A DNA stretch of 64,000 nucleotides from Adiantum capillus-veneris (lineage: Eukaryota; Streptophyta; Polypodiopsida; Polypodiales; Pteridaceae), in assembly GCA_014529385.2 (NCBI GenBank), contig CM043943.1, positions 158,552,247-158,616,246 on the forward strand, in the 5' to 3' direction. The translations under genes were made by a program, and so were the position numbers. The notes beneath the pieces were generated by a model that was not told where the DNA came from, made no database searches, and saw nothing but the letters and a program-made list of their open reading frames with translations. Shown in pieces: positions 43,520-55,430 of the stretch; the first letter of the stretch is position 1, and each line of letters starts with the position of its first letter.

Positions 43520-45513
43520 CCTCATAAGCTTGTAATAGAGGCTCTAAAGCTTCTACGATTTTATCCACCAAGATTGAGCCCCTTGATGATATCTTGGATG
43601 ACATCTCTCCTTTCGTTTGATTCTTGTTTTCCTTTTCATGTTTTAGCTACTCCCTGGCTTGTTGCAACTTAGTTTCTAGGGAAATTTTCTCTTTTAGCCT
43701 TTTTGCTTTTGTTTTGTCTCATTTAGATTTCCACGATTTTCTCTGAGTCCTCACTAGTATGCTCTTAATTTCTGTTTGAATATGCAATTTGTGTTTGTCC
43801 TCAATAGATTTATTTCTGGAAGCTTCTTGACCTTGAGCTCTAGTCACCGCATTTATATGGATCGTGGGTTCTTTCTCAAATTTTCTTGAAGAAGGTATCA
43901 GTCCTACAACATTTATTGTTGCTTTCTCCTTGTTGGTTGGGTGTTTTAGACAATTAGGAATGATGTGTGTAACACCACATTCTAGACAATATCCAAATTT
44001 CACTACGTTCTTTGCCCGATAAGGACAATTTCTTGCCCAATGATTGCCTCCACATTCGTAGCATGGTCCCACTTGTTGTGTATCGGGTGGTGCATTCGAT
44101 GGTTGTTCTTGCCTGGTAAGAATGGTCTTTGATCCATACTCTTGATTGGCTATGATCATTAAGGTGTTCTCGTCCATGAAATAATGATTTCTCTTGGGGT
44201 GGGGTGTGGCACATAGGATGGTTGCGGCCTCTCAACGCCTGGCACAATCCTACTTTGACCCATTGGGAACCTTGGAGATGGAAATTGATGCTCTGCTTGA
44301 GGTCTGTAGGGCGTCTCCCATAGATAGTTCTGGTTATAACAGCACTCTCTCATCTCGTGACCGGTCCATTTATGCTCTATGATACACCATTTCAATGGGC
44401 ATTCTATGTTGGCTACTACTTATTTTGGCTAGGTATCACATAAATGAGTAGGATAGTCTCTCCCACACATGTCACACTTTCTCAATTACGGCTATCTCAT
44501 GTTTATGGTTTTTCCAAAGTCTAGGCTCATTCATCGTGCTACTTCTTCTACGAGCTTATCTAGTTTGGGCATTGATTGAGGTTGAGCAACTCATATCATG
44601 TTGGTTTCACTAGAAGATGAGGATACATTTCTTGTTGTAATTTTTGCATCCTTTGTAACCTCACTAGAGGCTTTACAATTGTCAACTAGATATAGAGCTT
44701 CTCTAGTGGATTGCTCAAACATCGTGCATGCTTTGAACTGCATGTCCTTTCTGAGATGCGTACGGATCCCCTGACCCATTGTACTTTGTTTTGACACATT
44801 TGGTCACTTGAGATGGTCTCATTTGAGATGGTTCAGTCACCAATACATGACCAATTTGGGGTCTCTTGCAAAGACGTCTCTCGGTCACTCTTCTTGTCTT
44901 ATAGAGAAAATCTTGGTGGAATCCTCTTTGATGTATGCTCTAGTATCATTTTTTAAAATCTATGTCTGAATCATGGTCTTATTAACCCCGTAGTGTTACC
45001 CTCTAAATCATGAGTGTATTCAAGAGACTCTTTGAATCCCATTCTTCCCATAGGTTGAGTCTCAACTTCTTGTGTTTTGGTCTCAAAGGTCAATTGTGCA
45101 CTCACACTCGGCTGAAACTACATATAGATTAGAATACCCTTGTATGTATATCTTTCTAGATCAATTGGATCAACAAGTTTTTACTCTCGTCCATGCTTAT
45201 CTACCATCAAAACTTGCACTACGTGGGCATCTATATATGTGAATGCATAGAGGTTCTTATGGTTTATCAACTCTCTATCACTGGGTTCTACTTAGAAGGT
45301 ATGTTGATCTCTGTTTGTGAACTTGTATAAGCCCTTATGAGAGTAATCCATTAGAACTCTCATGGCTTTGTTGATCAACGGATGCTTCTCCTCTAGGTCT
45401 TCATCAATTTCCGCTCTCATGTTCCTAGGCACATGCAATTGAGTTGAGGTGTCTAATGGCTCGTGTGGTTCCCCATGACATGTATAATTGCTAGTAAAAG
45501 ATCCACGATCCAT
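43520..45513 (-). pseudogene. Ty3-3 gag remnants
   Basis: Pieces align with Ty3-2 Gag in order: EIDEDLEEKHPLINK and YSHKGLYKFTNRDQ (45513-45292), QFKACTMFEQSTREALYLVD (44797-44591), MKWCIIEHKWTGHEM (44395-44159), zinc knuckles CYECGGNHWARNC and CLECGVTHIIPNC (44177-43719), and a GSILVDKI-like block near 43580. Frames are separated by stops and indels. The second knuckle keeps its fourth Cys, which shows what the TGA at 61576 replaced in Ty3-2. Confidence 0.75.
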
Positions 45514-45895
45514 GCCTTGAGGTGTGATGTTGTATGTTTAATACGTCTCTACGTTTTCTCTCAATCTCACTATCAAAGGTGTTGTAGCATTTTTGAGATC
45601 TACACATCTTTGAGTTGAGTAGAAATCCCTAGTGGTGGATGATTTGTCACCCACTCAATAGTCTCAAGATATTCTTTGATAAGCCTACCTTGGATTAGTG
45701 CAACTTACCCCTTTTTGTCCCTGGTTAGGTTTCTCAAAAGTCGGTTCTTTGTGACCCTTTGGTCTAAAAATTTTGGTTTTGGGTACCCTAAAAGTTTGGA
45801 ATTAGAAGACCTACAAATTTGGGCTCTAAAATAAAAACCAATCACTAATGTGTCCTATTGCTCACAAGTTCTCTTGGCTTTACCCGACTCAATTT

Positions 45896-46123
45896 TGTTA
45901 CCATATACATGTGGTAGTGATGTGTGTGAACACACTTAGGACCGTCGGGGCATTTTTTCCCGCTTTAGGAGGTTTTTCCCCCGTGCATTGTATATACACC
46001 CATTCATTCTAGGGCTATCTATCTTTCCATTGCACACAAAGTAAAACACTCTCTGTTGTGTGCCTTGAGCTTCCTTCATTTTCTCCAAGTTGTGTGCGTT
46101 TTCCTACAATCCTAATTCCAACA
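45896..46123 (+). repeat. Copia 5' LTR
   Basis: 228 bp, TGTTA...CAACA, with TATA-like gtatatacacc near 45988. Confidence 0.85.
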
Positions 46124-46125
46124 AT

Positions 46126-46137
46126 TTGTATCAGAGC
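46126..46137 (+). other. Copia primer-binding site (initiator tRNA-Met)
   Basis: TTGTATCAGAGC, one mismatch from the usual TGGTATCAGAGC, two bases after the LTR. Confidence 0.85.
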
Positions 46138-46440
46138 ATGTTGCGTCCTCCCGGGCTTAGTCGCCAGCAGCTCCAGCACATGCTTGCTCACTTTCTCTGA
46201 TTTCAATGAGCTTTGGGAAGCATTCGCAAGTTTTTGATTCGGGCTCATTTTGGCCTCTATTTCCATTACAAATAGTACTACACAGGCTATTTTGTCATTT
46301 TGTGTAGAATTTTTGTCAGTGATGTTTTCTGCATAACAAGTCCCTTACAGTCTTCTACGGTTTGTGTTGTATTGCACGTGTTGTTCCCGCTTTGTTTCTC
46401 CTCCTTTTTTGCAGTTTTCACATCAGGTGCAACATTTACC

Positions 46441-48200
46441 ATGGCTGACAACAACACAGATGTGTTCAAGATGTTTGCTGCTAAGGACAGATTGGGTGGG
46501 GACAATTACCCTATTTGGGCTTACATGATGCAACATGTTCTTGTGTCAAAGGGCGTCTTGAATATTGTGAAGGGCATTGATGTACGTCTTGGTTCTGAGG
46601 ATGTAGGCGATGTTGAGGATGTTGCAGGTCTTACTGCAAGGATTGCTATTGTTAGACTTGTTTTGCCTACGGTAGAACAAGTTTGTTTGGATGTAAAAGA
46701 TGTGTAGGCTCATGTGTTGATCGCGTTGTCTGTGAAGCGCACCATTACTCCTCACATTCATTCAGCAAAATCTACAAAACAAGCTTCGGATATTCTGGCT
46801 GGTCTTTATGCAAGTCGCAATGAGGCTAAAGTTGCATTGCTGTGTAAAGAGCTAGAATCGAAGATTACGCATGAGGAAGATGACATGGACACTTTCCTTG
46901 CTGGTGTCAAGGATATCAATAGTAACTTATTTTTGCAGGTGAAGTCATTTCAGACAGTTTTCTTGTGTAGACTGTTCTTGATGCCTTGCCAAATTCTTAC
47001 CAGACTTTTGCTAGTACTTGGAGACTAAGTGACCCAAGGAAATCCTGAAGTTGTCAAGTTTGATGCATTGTGCACATTGTTGTTGCAAGAGTCACTTTCA
47101 AGAAAAAATAGGACTAGACAGCGTGCAATTGAACAAGCTTTTATTGCTGCTCAAAGAAAGGGTGGTAACAACAATGCAACCACTTATTATGGTTCTTCTG
47201 CAAGTGGAAAATCACCTGTTCCTAATGCTTCTGCTGGCAGCAATTCGTCTAGAAATTTTGGTGATAAGGACAAAAAGAAGATGCGTTGCCATTATTGTAA
47301 AGCTAATGATCACTTGATCAAGCAGTCTCCTAAGTTGAAGGCCAAAGAGGCTAAGAATAAAGAAGATGGTTCCACTGCAAATGCTGATTCCACTACAAAT
47401 GCATCTATTATTGAGTCTTCCGTGAAAGGAGACTGTGATGTTGATGTTGATGTGGAATGGGGTTTTAGTGCAGAGTGTACCTATAATCTTGATGTCCATG
47501 ATGCATGCATGTCGGTTGCTACAAATTCACATGTGTGGTATTTTGATAGTGGTGCTACAAAGCACATTACCTCACATCGTGATTTGTTCACGTCTCTCGA
47601 GTCTATCCCTCATGGGAATTCAGTCACTTGTGCCAACAATGCCTCTTATCCTGTTTAGGGAGTTGGAAAGATTGTGCTTACTACTGCAAATGGCAGTTCT
47701 TTCACACTTGTTGATGCACTTTATGTACCTGGGGCCAAGAAGAATATTTTGTCTGTATCTGCACTTGCTAGACTTGGTCTTCTAGTCAAATTTGTGGATG
47801 ACAGATGTACAATACATGATCTCAGTTTCGGTGTGATGAAATTGTTGCATCTGGCATTTTATGTCGTGGGCTGTATAAGCTCATATTGTATGTCAAGTGT
47901 GGGCATAATTTTGCAAATGCAGTTTTGGATTCAAAGGCTATTTCAAATGCAAAACTTTGGCATGCACGTTTTGGTCATCTGAATTTTGCTCGTTTGCTGC
48001 GTTTGTAGAAATCTGATGTGGTTGCTTCTTTGCCGCCTCTTGAAGCACCTGTCAAACACGTTTGTGAATGCTGTAATTTGGGTAATATGCAGTGTTCTAA
48101 GTTTCCAAAGGATGGTTCAGTGAGGGCCACATGCAAGTTGCAGCTTGTGCATAGTGATGTTTGTGGGCCCATGCAAACTCTGTCCTTGGGCATCAGATTG
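46441..48200 (+). pseudogene. Copia gag, protease and integrase N-terminus
   Basis: Starts MADNNTDVFKMF at 46441. Gag has LGGDNYPIWAYMMQH and a zinc knuckle CHYCKANDHLIKQS, where the fourth Cys is Ser. Protease active site WYFDSGATKHIT (near 47536) and ILSVSALARLG follow. The integrase zinc finger (HARFGHLN, CECCNLG) and start (LVHSDVCGPMQT) end abruptly near 48180. In-frame TAG at 46705 and 47656, plus a frameshift near 46950-47030, break it. The copia role is capsid, maturation and integration. Confidence 0.82.
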
Positions 48201-48721
48201 TTATGCTTTGGCTGTGTCTAGCTTACATGATGTTGAGGAACCTCTGTCTTTTGATGAAGCACAAAATTCAAAAAATTGGATGGCTGCCATGCAATCAAAA
48301 TATGATGCACTTATAAAAAATGACACATGGACTTTATGTAATTTGCCTCTTGGCAAAAGGTCCATTGGTACGAAGTGGGTTTACAAGTTGAAATGCAAGT
48401 TGGATGGTGAGATTGATCGCTATAAGGATTGACTTGTTGCAAAGGGTTATGCACAACAAAAATGCATAGATTATGAAGAGACTTTTGCTCCCTCTTGTCG
48501 TATGACTACTGTGTGTTTTCTATGTGCATTGACAGCTCATTTTGGTTGGATGTACATCAATCAGACATTGTTAGTGCTTTTTTGAATGGTGACATATTTG
48601 AGGAAGTTTATGTAACGCAGCCTCGCGGTTTTGTCAAGAAAGGACAAGAGGATAAGGTGTGCAAATATAACAAAGCTTTGTATGGGTTGAAGCAATCTCC
48701 TCGTGTTTGGTATGAGAAGGC

Positions 48722-48988
48722 TGTTGGAACCTGAGGCTATGAAGCTATGGCGGTGCAGATGGAGATGCAGAAGAAGGCGAGAGAGAGAGAGAGAGACGAC
48801 ATAGCTGAGAAACAACTACAAAAATAAAAGAACACGCTACCTTCTTTTTCCTTATGTGAAACTTCTACATATATAAGAGGCTTTTAGATAGCCATGCAAA
48901 AACAACTCAACTTCTAACTTAACTCTCCTCTGCATGCTCCAAGGGAGTTTCCCACAAATAGATGACCGACAAGGGCTTGAAGCCAACA
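48722..48988 (-). repeat. 3' LTR of the nested element
   Basis: 267 bp; adjacent polypurine tract at 48989-49002 (minus sense). Confidence 0.93.
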
Positions 48989-49356
48989 ATCCCCCCCTCA
49001 AGCCCGAAATAGACAAACCCTCTCATGATACCTCGAGTTTTTGGTATACTCGGCAACCGTGAGTTTTAGGTTCTCTCACAACCAAGGATTTTTGGTTTAT
49101 CCATAACCTGGTGCTAGATCAGTAACCCCCCCTTGAACAGATAGGGTGTAGGTCAAAACATTAGCTACCAAAAGTGGAGTTTTTGGTTCACTGCCAAACC
49201 TTGGGTTTATGGTGTACCCAGTAACCTCATGAGGAGCGGAAAAAATGGTACTTGAGAACAAAAATTGATAAATTGGGAGGTCTTACCACCTATGGGTGGC
49301 AGTGTCTATAGCCCGTACAATTTATTTTGACTAAAAACAATATGAAAAGAGTTGTT

Positions 49357-49731
49357 TTAATAGATTTCCTCATCAACAGAATATATTGGAGATTCAGTGT
49401 CTCCCTCAACCACATGAATTTGAGTTTTACCCTTTTGAAAGCACTTATTTGACGGACGATTTGTTTTACCACAGTGAACACAAGGATTCTTCTTGAAACA
49501 ATCTTTCGTCTGATGATTGTTGCGCGCACAAATGGCACAAGTTCTGGTTCCATTGAATGGTTGAGATGAAGCTGCTATAGCAGCACATTTAGTGACTGCA
49601 TATGCACTGGAAGTATCAGAAGAACTGGTGGGTGACACGGCATTCGAGATTGTATATGCCCTGGGAATAATAGTAGAATTGGTACTAGGTACCCTGCGTT
49701 CTTCTTCCTGCAAATGAATTGATGATACCAT
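49357..49731 (-). pseudogene. Gag fragment with two zinc knuckles, nested element
   Basis: A 124-codon stretch with IHLQEEERR (the end of a copia Gag core), a Ser/Thr-rich linker, and knuckles CAICARNNHQTKDC and CVHCGKTNRPSNKC (second His replaced). No protease, integrase or RT follows. The upstream part of gag has a stop, so only the RNA-binding end remains readable. Confidence 0.7.
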
Positions 49732-50018
49732 CCAAGGAGGGCAGCGGATCTTTCTCTTTTAAAACAGTAACAATCTGATGAAAAAGAACTCAAAAAAATC
49801 TGCAAACAGCGTGGAAATTTCTGCACCAAGCTTCATGCGTTCATGGCGAGCTGAAGGATCCGTTTTGTGGGTAGCAGCAGAGACGAAAAATCCTTACAAG
49901 GCAATTGCGCTCCTGATGAGCCCAAAACTGAACCGTTTGATGCAGGTCGAACTTCGAATTTCCTCCTCTGCAAGCGGTTGTACCCGCGCTATGCTTGTCG
50001 AGCGCCGAGGCCCAATAG

Positions 50019-50030
50019 GCTCTGATACCA
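50019..50030 (-). other. Primer-binding site of the nested element
   Basis: Perfect TGGTATCAGAGC on the minus strand, two bases from the 5' LTR. Confidence 0.92.
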
Positions 50031-50032
50031 GT

Positions 50033-50299
50033 TGTTGGAACCTGAGGCTATGAAGCTATGGCGGTGCAGATGGAGATGCAGAAGAAGGTGAGAGAGAGAG
50101 AGAGAGACGACATAGCTGAGAAACAACTACAAAAATAAAAGAACACGCTACCTTATTTTTCCTTATGTGAAACTTCTACATATATAAGAGGCTTTTAGAT
50201 AGCCATTCAAAAACAACTCAACTTCTAACTTAACTCTCCTCTGCATGCTCCAAGGGAGTTTCCCACAAATAGATGACCGACGAGGGCTTGAAGCCAACA
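50033..50299 (-). repeat. 5' LTR of the nested element
   Basis: 267 bp, 98-99% identical to the copy at 48722-48988. Confidence 0.93.
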
Positions 50300-51402
50300 A
50301 AGGCTGACACTCATTTGGTCAAACGAGGCTTTTGTAGTAGTCCAACAGAAAGCACATTGTATGTCAAGCGCGAGGGTGATGTACTTCTCATTGTGGTTCT
50401 TTAGGTGGATGATTTGCTGATCACTGGACCAAATGAGAGACATATTATTGAATTTAAGGCTGATTTGAATGTTACTTTCAAGATGAAGGATTTGGGGCTG
50501 TTGCATCATTACTTGGGTATGCAATTTAAGCAGTGTGATGGTGGTATTGCCTTGTGTCAGAAAAGTTACATAGAGACATTGCTATGTAAGTTTGGACTTG
50601 AGGATTGCAAACCTATTGCCACTCCCATGGAAACAGGTTTGAAATTGAGTCTTCATGATGCTGGTGATCTTGCAGATGTCACTCTTTACCAAACTGTTGT
50701 TGGATGCCTCATTTATGTATGCAACACGAGGCCGGATATTCAGTTTGAAGTCTCATAGGTCAACAAATTTATGCATAGCCCATGGTCTAAGAATTGGCAG
50801 GCTGTCAAGAGGATTTTTTGCTACTTGAGTGGCACTTTACATCTTGGCTTGTTTTATCCCAAGGGGGGATCATTGCCGCCAGACTTACATGATTTTTTGG
50901 ACTCGGATTGGGTTGTTTTGACATGTGAGTGTCCACAAGTGGTTTTTGTTTCATGCTTGGCAATTCATGCAAGAAGCAAACTATTGTGGCCACTTCTAGT
51001 TGTGAGGCTGAGTACAAGGTGGTCTTCATAGCTACGGTTGAGTGTGTATGGCTCAGATGCCTTATGGATTATTTGGGTGTTGGACAGGAGACTGCCAACA
51101 CTATCTACACTAATAGTCGGAGCGCATTGGCAGTTGCAAGGAACCCAATTTTTCATGCTCGCACAAAGCACATTGAGGTTAATAACCACTATGTCAAGGA
51201 GAGGCTCTCAGTAGGAGAGATCAGCTTGGCTTATGTGCCAACACAGGACAACCTTGTAGATCTTTTCACAAAGGCATTGTCTCGTGAGAAGTTCAAAGCT
51301 TTTTGCAAAGCTTTGGGCTTACTCCCTTTGTGGACTGATCATGTCCTTAGGGCATGTCACTTCCCTTTACTCATGTGCTAGCTCTTGTTCACTGCATCAC
51401 TC

Positions 51403-51416
51403 CTCTAGGGGGGATT
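51403..51416 (+). other. Copia polypurine tract
   Basis: CTCTAGGGGGGATT directly before the 3' LTR. Confidence 0.7.
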
Positions 51417-51591
51417 TGTTACCATATACATGTGGTAGTGATGTGTGTGAACACACTTAGGACCGCCGGGGAAACTTTTCCCTCTTTAGGAGGGTTTTTC
51501 CCTCATGCATTGTATATACGCCCATTCATTCTAGGGTTATCTATCTTTCCATTGCACACTAAGAAAAACACTCTCTGTTGTGTGCCTTGAG
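51417..51591 (+). repeat. Copia 3' LTR, truncated
   Basis: Aligns with 45896-46069 and then stops. The last part of the LTR (cttccttcattttctcc ... CCAACA) is missing. Confidence 0.82.
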
Positions 51592-53760
51592 TTTGGAGCA
51601 ATTATGGTGAAATGCACTTGAAACAACACTCAAAATAATCCCAAGACTAGGACATGTGAACCTTTGCTTGTATCTTGGTCTCCAAAGGGTATTTTTAGCT
51701 CAAATTTGAGATATAAGATGTTCTCAAGTATATCCGTAGGCTCATCAAGTCAGATACCCCCACTATGAAGAGGTAGATGGATCACGATCCATGACCCCCT
51801 GTCAATTTTTGACTTCAAATTTCGATAGTAGCTTGGGAGGGGATATGGATCATGATCCATGTTCCACCACATTTAGACTTGATCTCTAGAAACCTTGTTA
51901 CACTCTATGTCTACAAGCTATATCTCAAATCTTTTTGAAATTGAAATTGTTTTGATAGGTCAAATGCAAACCCTAGGTTTGATTTGTGGTTTTGAGTCTA
52001 TCTTCTATTTTGATGCCTTTTAACCCGAATTTGCTCAATTTTTTCCAAAGTTGGACTTGGGGATATGTTTTCTTATATGTGCACTACAGTTTGGAAAAAA
52101 TTCACATCAAGCTGTCACCATGGGGACATGGATCGTGATCCATGTTTAAAGGTTGAATTGAGTTTTATTGGTACCATTAGGATCATCAAAGATTACTAGA
52201 TTCTATGGTATCAAACTTTTTGGCTTTGGACCTCTGGATTGAAAATTAGGTCAATTTTGGCACTTTCTTAGAGTATTTGGATAAGTTTGGGATTTTGACT
52301 TGTGTTTTGATGTCCAATGAGATGAAAGTTAGGGATTAGGCTATAAATAGCATGTAGATCAAAGTGGTTAGGTTTTGGCTCAAAAATTTAGAAAAGGTAC
52401 ATGGATCGTGATCCATGGTTTGGAGAGCTTTTGAGTCCAAAATTGAACCACTTATAGATGAAGATATTTCTAGGCAATCCCCAACATCTTTTTGTATTTG
52501 GATAAGAAAAAGTCAACCAAAAGTAAATATCCTAGGTTTGTTTTAGCAAGTTTTGACTATCTTTTGTTTTATGCCCTTGTGGTCACTTTTTTCAACTTTT
52601 TTTGCAGATTTGACTTTGGATGAGTTACATGGTTCAAATTTTAGCCAATTGTCAGATGAGATACATGGATCACGATCCATGTTCTACCTCCTTTTGACAT
52701 GAAACTTTGTCAGGTTGTAGTCTCTGCTATCTAGAAGCTATTCCTAAAATCGGTTTTGATTTGGATAAGAAAAAGATTTAAAACTCCCAAATTTGGTCTA
52801 GTAGACTTCTCTCTAGATTTTTTCCACCAATTGTACCTAATTTTGAGTGTCTTTTTAAGCTCAATTTGATCCCAAACTTTGGTTTTAGTCAAACGAAGTT
52901 AGTAGGGCTCTCAAATCTTAGAAAAATAAAAATCCTTAAATTACAAATATCTCAAATGCCTAAGTAGAAGGTGTGTTTAGGAAATGAAAAGTTCCATGGA
53001 AATGGAAAGTCAAAAGACATTTCGTGTCTATATAAAGAATAGGTCGAGTGTGCATAGGTATATTTGTACTTTTCTTCTTTGCCTTTCCTTCCTTTATCTT
53101 TCTCTTCTCTTTAGAGTTTCTCCTTGCATGATATAGTTAGAGTTTCCATGTAGATAGTGAATTTATTTATTTATCTATCAATTGGTCTCTATTATGCCTA
53201 GTTCTATCTCAGGGGTACATGGATCACGATCCATGTTTCACCACAAATGAATTTGCAATTCTCACAATTGCTAAAGACTGATTTCCTCTAACTCGTTCAC
53301 TTGTTCTTTTGTGGTTTGGATCTTAGAATCTCAAGATATACCCAAATTTGTGTTTAAAATCCTCGTTTCTGAATTTTTTTGTCCCATCATCCAATTTTGA
53401 TGCAGTTTTTGAAATTTTCCTGCAATCAAACTTTCTCAGAGAAATATTCTACTAATATAGAGTGTCACTAACAACTTTCCTGCAAAAATGGCCTCTAGGA
53501 TACATGGATCGCGATCCATGTTTCACCACAAAATCTATTGGAACTTCTAAGTTTGCTTCTCGTGAGTTTCTTGAGGCTATTTGGCACCCTCTTTGTGGTT
53601 TTGAGTTAGCTTTCAGGTCTCTACCATCAGATTTTCAATATTTCAAAGTTATAGTCCTTTCATTCAAATATGCTTTTCATCCCTTTTTGCTCTGATCTTT
53701 TCAGCCCAATTTGATGGTGATGGTTTCTGCTTACGCTACTCCTAAGCGTTGAAAAGAAAC
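51592..53760 (-). repeat. Ty3-3 leader with seven palindromes
   Basis: Copies of CATGGATC-NN-GATCCATG at 51777-51792 (16-nt form), 51845-51860 (16-nt form), 52127-52144, 52400-52417, 52664-52681, 53218-53235 and 53503-53520. The last, CATGGATCGCGATCCATG, is perfect. Spacing: 68, 283, 273, 264, 554 (two periods) and 285. Flanking phrases also repeat (gttctacctc, gtttcaccacaaa), so the units are degenerate ~280-bp repeats. Central dinucleotides AC, AT, GT and GC fit CpG decay of TCGCGA. No gene. Confidence 0.88.
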
Positions 53761-54040
53761 TTGAAACAAAAATGAACAAAAGAATGCAAACAAAATTTGT
53801 AACAAAAAACGGTACAACACTATGAAAGTAATGAGAAAATCAAAGAATGAAATGCTTTTGGCTCCCAACTCTCTTTACTTCTCAAAAATAGATCTAGCAA
53901 GTCCCCGACTTCTAGACTCTAGCAAGTACTAAACCCCCATTTAGCTACTTTTTTACTAGTGTAAATGGAATGAAAAGACTAATCCCTTGAACAAAACTCA
54001 AAATATGCACTAGGTCACTCACTATCTAAGGATCATTCTT

Positions 54041-54053
54041 TGGAAATGGCGCT
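54041..54053 (-). other. Degraded Ty3-3 primer-binding site
   Basis: Minus strand AGCGCCATTTCCA in the position equivalent to TGGCGCC in Ty3-1; two bases separate it from the LTR start. Confidence 0.45.
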
Positions 54054-54055
54054 AA

Positions 54056-54935
54056 TGTTATCGGGTTGCCACGACGGACGTCTGTAACATAGCTATCTGG
54101 CACTAACATACTCATGTCAATACTCATGGAAGTGACTCATATGAGGCACGGAGACTCTTTGAGGGTGTCAATCCTCAAATAAGTGAACCTACCAAGTGAA
54201 CACATCAAAATCAACAAGCAAATCACCAACTCTCAGAGATCAAAAAATTTGCCCATATCCTTTCTCATAGCTCTTGATCATCACAACATTTCAATGACTA
54301 GACGGACTTGGATGGCCACAAAACTTCAAGGGAAGCTGTATTAGGTCTAAGGGGACAAGTTTACAAAGGTTGGCAGCAATCTAAAAGGTACCAAAATCAT
54401 GATCCATCATGAACTAGGTCATGAAAACTACAACAAAACAACCCAAATAGGTCACCCTAAGGTCTAATAACACTTTCCTATGGTCAAAATGTCAAAATAC
54501 AAAATTGAAGATTAGGCTCACAGATGCAAAGTCACAAACCACGATAGAACTTGAAATGCTTACACTTGGATTAAAGAGAATGCAAAGAGAAACACAATGC
54601 AATTTTCAAAATCAAAATATGATTGCCCAATCATGAGAAAAGTTGGTTACAAGTTGAAGCTGCTTGTACTCTTGAGCGTAAGTATAATGGAGCTCCCTTG
54701 TTCTCCAAAAGGTAAGCCTCCCTTTCATATTAAGGTTATTATTTTTTATACCTAGGGCTTTCTAAATGGCCATTAGCCAGGCTCACATGGTCCTTTACAA
54801 CTATCATGAAAGAATTACAACTCATTGAATGGATCTGCTACTCTAGAACCAGGGTCCAGGATTCACACATAGTATACCTACACTAGCTCGATAAAATAAT
54901 AGAGTACAGATATATTGAAAATGTGGTGTCCGGCT
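54056..54935 (-). repeat. Ty3-3 5' LTR
   Basis: Inner end TG at 54056 beside the primer site. Its outer part is the inverse of the LTR fragment at 38910-39605. A TATA-like GGTATAAAAAA lies near 54757 on the minus strand. Outer boundary approximate. Confidence 0.55.
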
Positions 54936-55039
54936 AGGTGGGTGCCCGTATGCTGAAATGGCTAAACAATGTGAGTGTCTTAGAGTACATCTATGTAGCA
55001 TACTTCTCCCTTGTCTTCTTCACTAGATTCTTTAGGTAT

Positions 55040-55430
55040 GTTCACTTTGCCTTTATCTTTGTTTCTATCTTTGTAGAGACACCAATTAGACGCATGGTTA
55101 TTTTTACCATAATACACAGAAGGGTTGATTTTGTAACATTTGTCGGATGGATGTGTGGTTGGTGCAATTGTAGTATGTGCATATTTTTATCATAATATAC
55201 ACAAGGGTTGATTTTGTAACATTTGTTTAACGGATGTGTGGTTGGTGCAATTGCAGTCTGTGCATATCTTCTTTGTTGGGTTCCTTGATGTTGTAGCAAC
55301 AAAAGTTCCTTCTAAAGTCTTTGTACCTTCTTGTGCTCTTGGAACGAGTTGATTGTTAGGGTAAGCCCAACTTGTGGCACCATATGGGAAAGCCCTCTGA
55401 AACATTTAATGGCCTTGTAACTTGTGTGTA
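55040..55430 (-). pseudogene. Copia gag fragment with duplicated zinc-knuckle segment
   Basis: Minus frames read CTDCNCTNHTSVK and CYKINPCVYYDKN, matching the knuckle region CAICARNNHQTKDC and NPCVHCGKTN of the nested element at 49357-49731. An 83-bp segment is tandemly duplicated (about 55097-55180 and 55181-55266). Several stops. From 55431 to 56190 no gene is seen. Confidence 0.6.

Larger units (their letters stand above)
48722..50299 (-). mobile_element. Young non-autonomous copia-type element, gag-only, TSD AAGGC
   Basis: A 1578-bp element inserted in the copia RT. Both LTRs are 267 bp (48722-48988, 50033-50299), TGTTGG...CCAACA, with four differences seen by eye. AAGGC flanks both ends (48717-48721, 50300-50304). 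A perfect minus-sense primer site TGGTATCAGAGC is at 50030-50019 and a polypurine tract at 49002-48989. The 1-kb interior encodes only a Gag fragment with two zinc knuckles, so proteins for movement must come from elsewhere. Confidence 0.93.
48220..51381 (+). pseudogene. Copia reverse transcriptase and RNase H, interrupted
   Basis: RT begins at NWMAAMQSKYDAL and TKWVYKLKCKLDGEIDRYKD, then a TGA in place of Arg at 48430 and a frame change. DIVSAFLNGDIFEEVYV and YGLKQSPRVWYEK follow, ending at 48721. After the nested element the frame resumes at 50305 (DTHLVKRGF). The catalytic box reads L-stop-VDDLL (stop at 50403). RNase H has VATSSCEAEY and RTKHIEVNNHYVKE. TAG at 50756 replaces the Gln of the usual VSQV. 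Non-functional. Confidence 0.85.
45896..51591 (+). mobile_element. Copia element nested in Ty3-3
   Basis: 5' LTR 45896-46123, primer site 46126-46137, gag from 46441, protease, integrase zinc finger, RT and RNase H, then polypurine tract and 3' LTR from 51417. LTRs are about 90% alike over their shared 174 bp. Most of the integrase core and the start of RT are deleted near 48200. There are several in-frame stops. A small LTR element (48722-50299) sits inside the RT. The 3' LTR stops at 51591, lacking the last ~54 bp present in the 5' LTR. Confidence 0.88.
43500..54935 (-). mobile_element. Ty3-3: decayed Athila/Tat-like element split by a copia insertion
   Basis: Minus order: LTR (about 54935-54056), degraded primer site (54053-54041), leader with seven palindromes (53520-51777), copia element (51591-45896), then gag remnants (45513-43520). 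Protease and pol are absent, so the element is truncated at its 3' side near 43500. Its relatives are Ty3-1 and Ty3-2. Confidence 0.65.
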
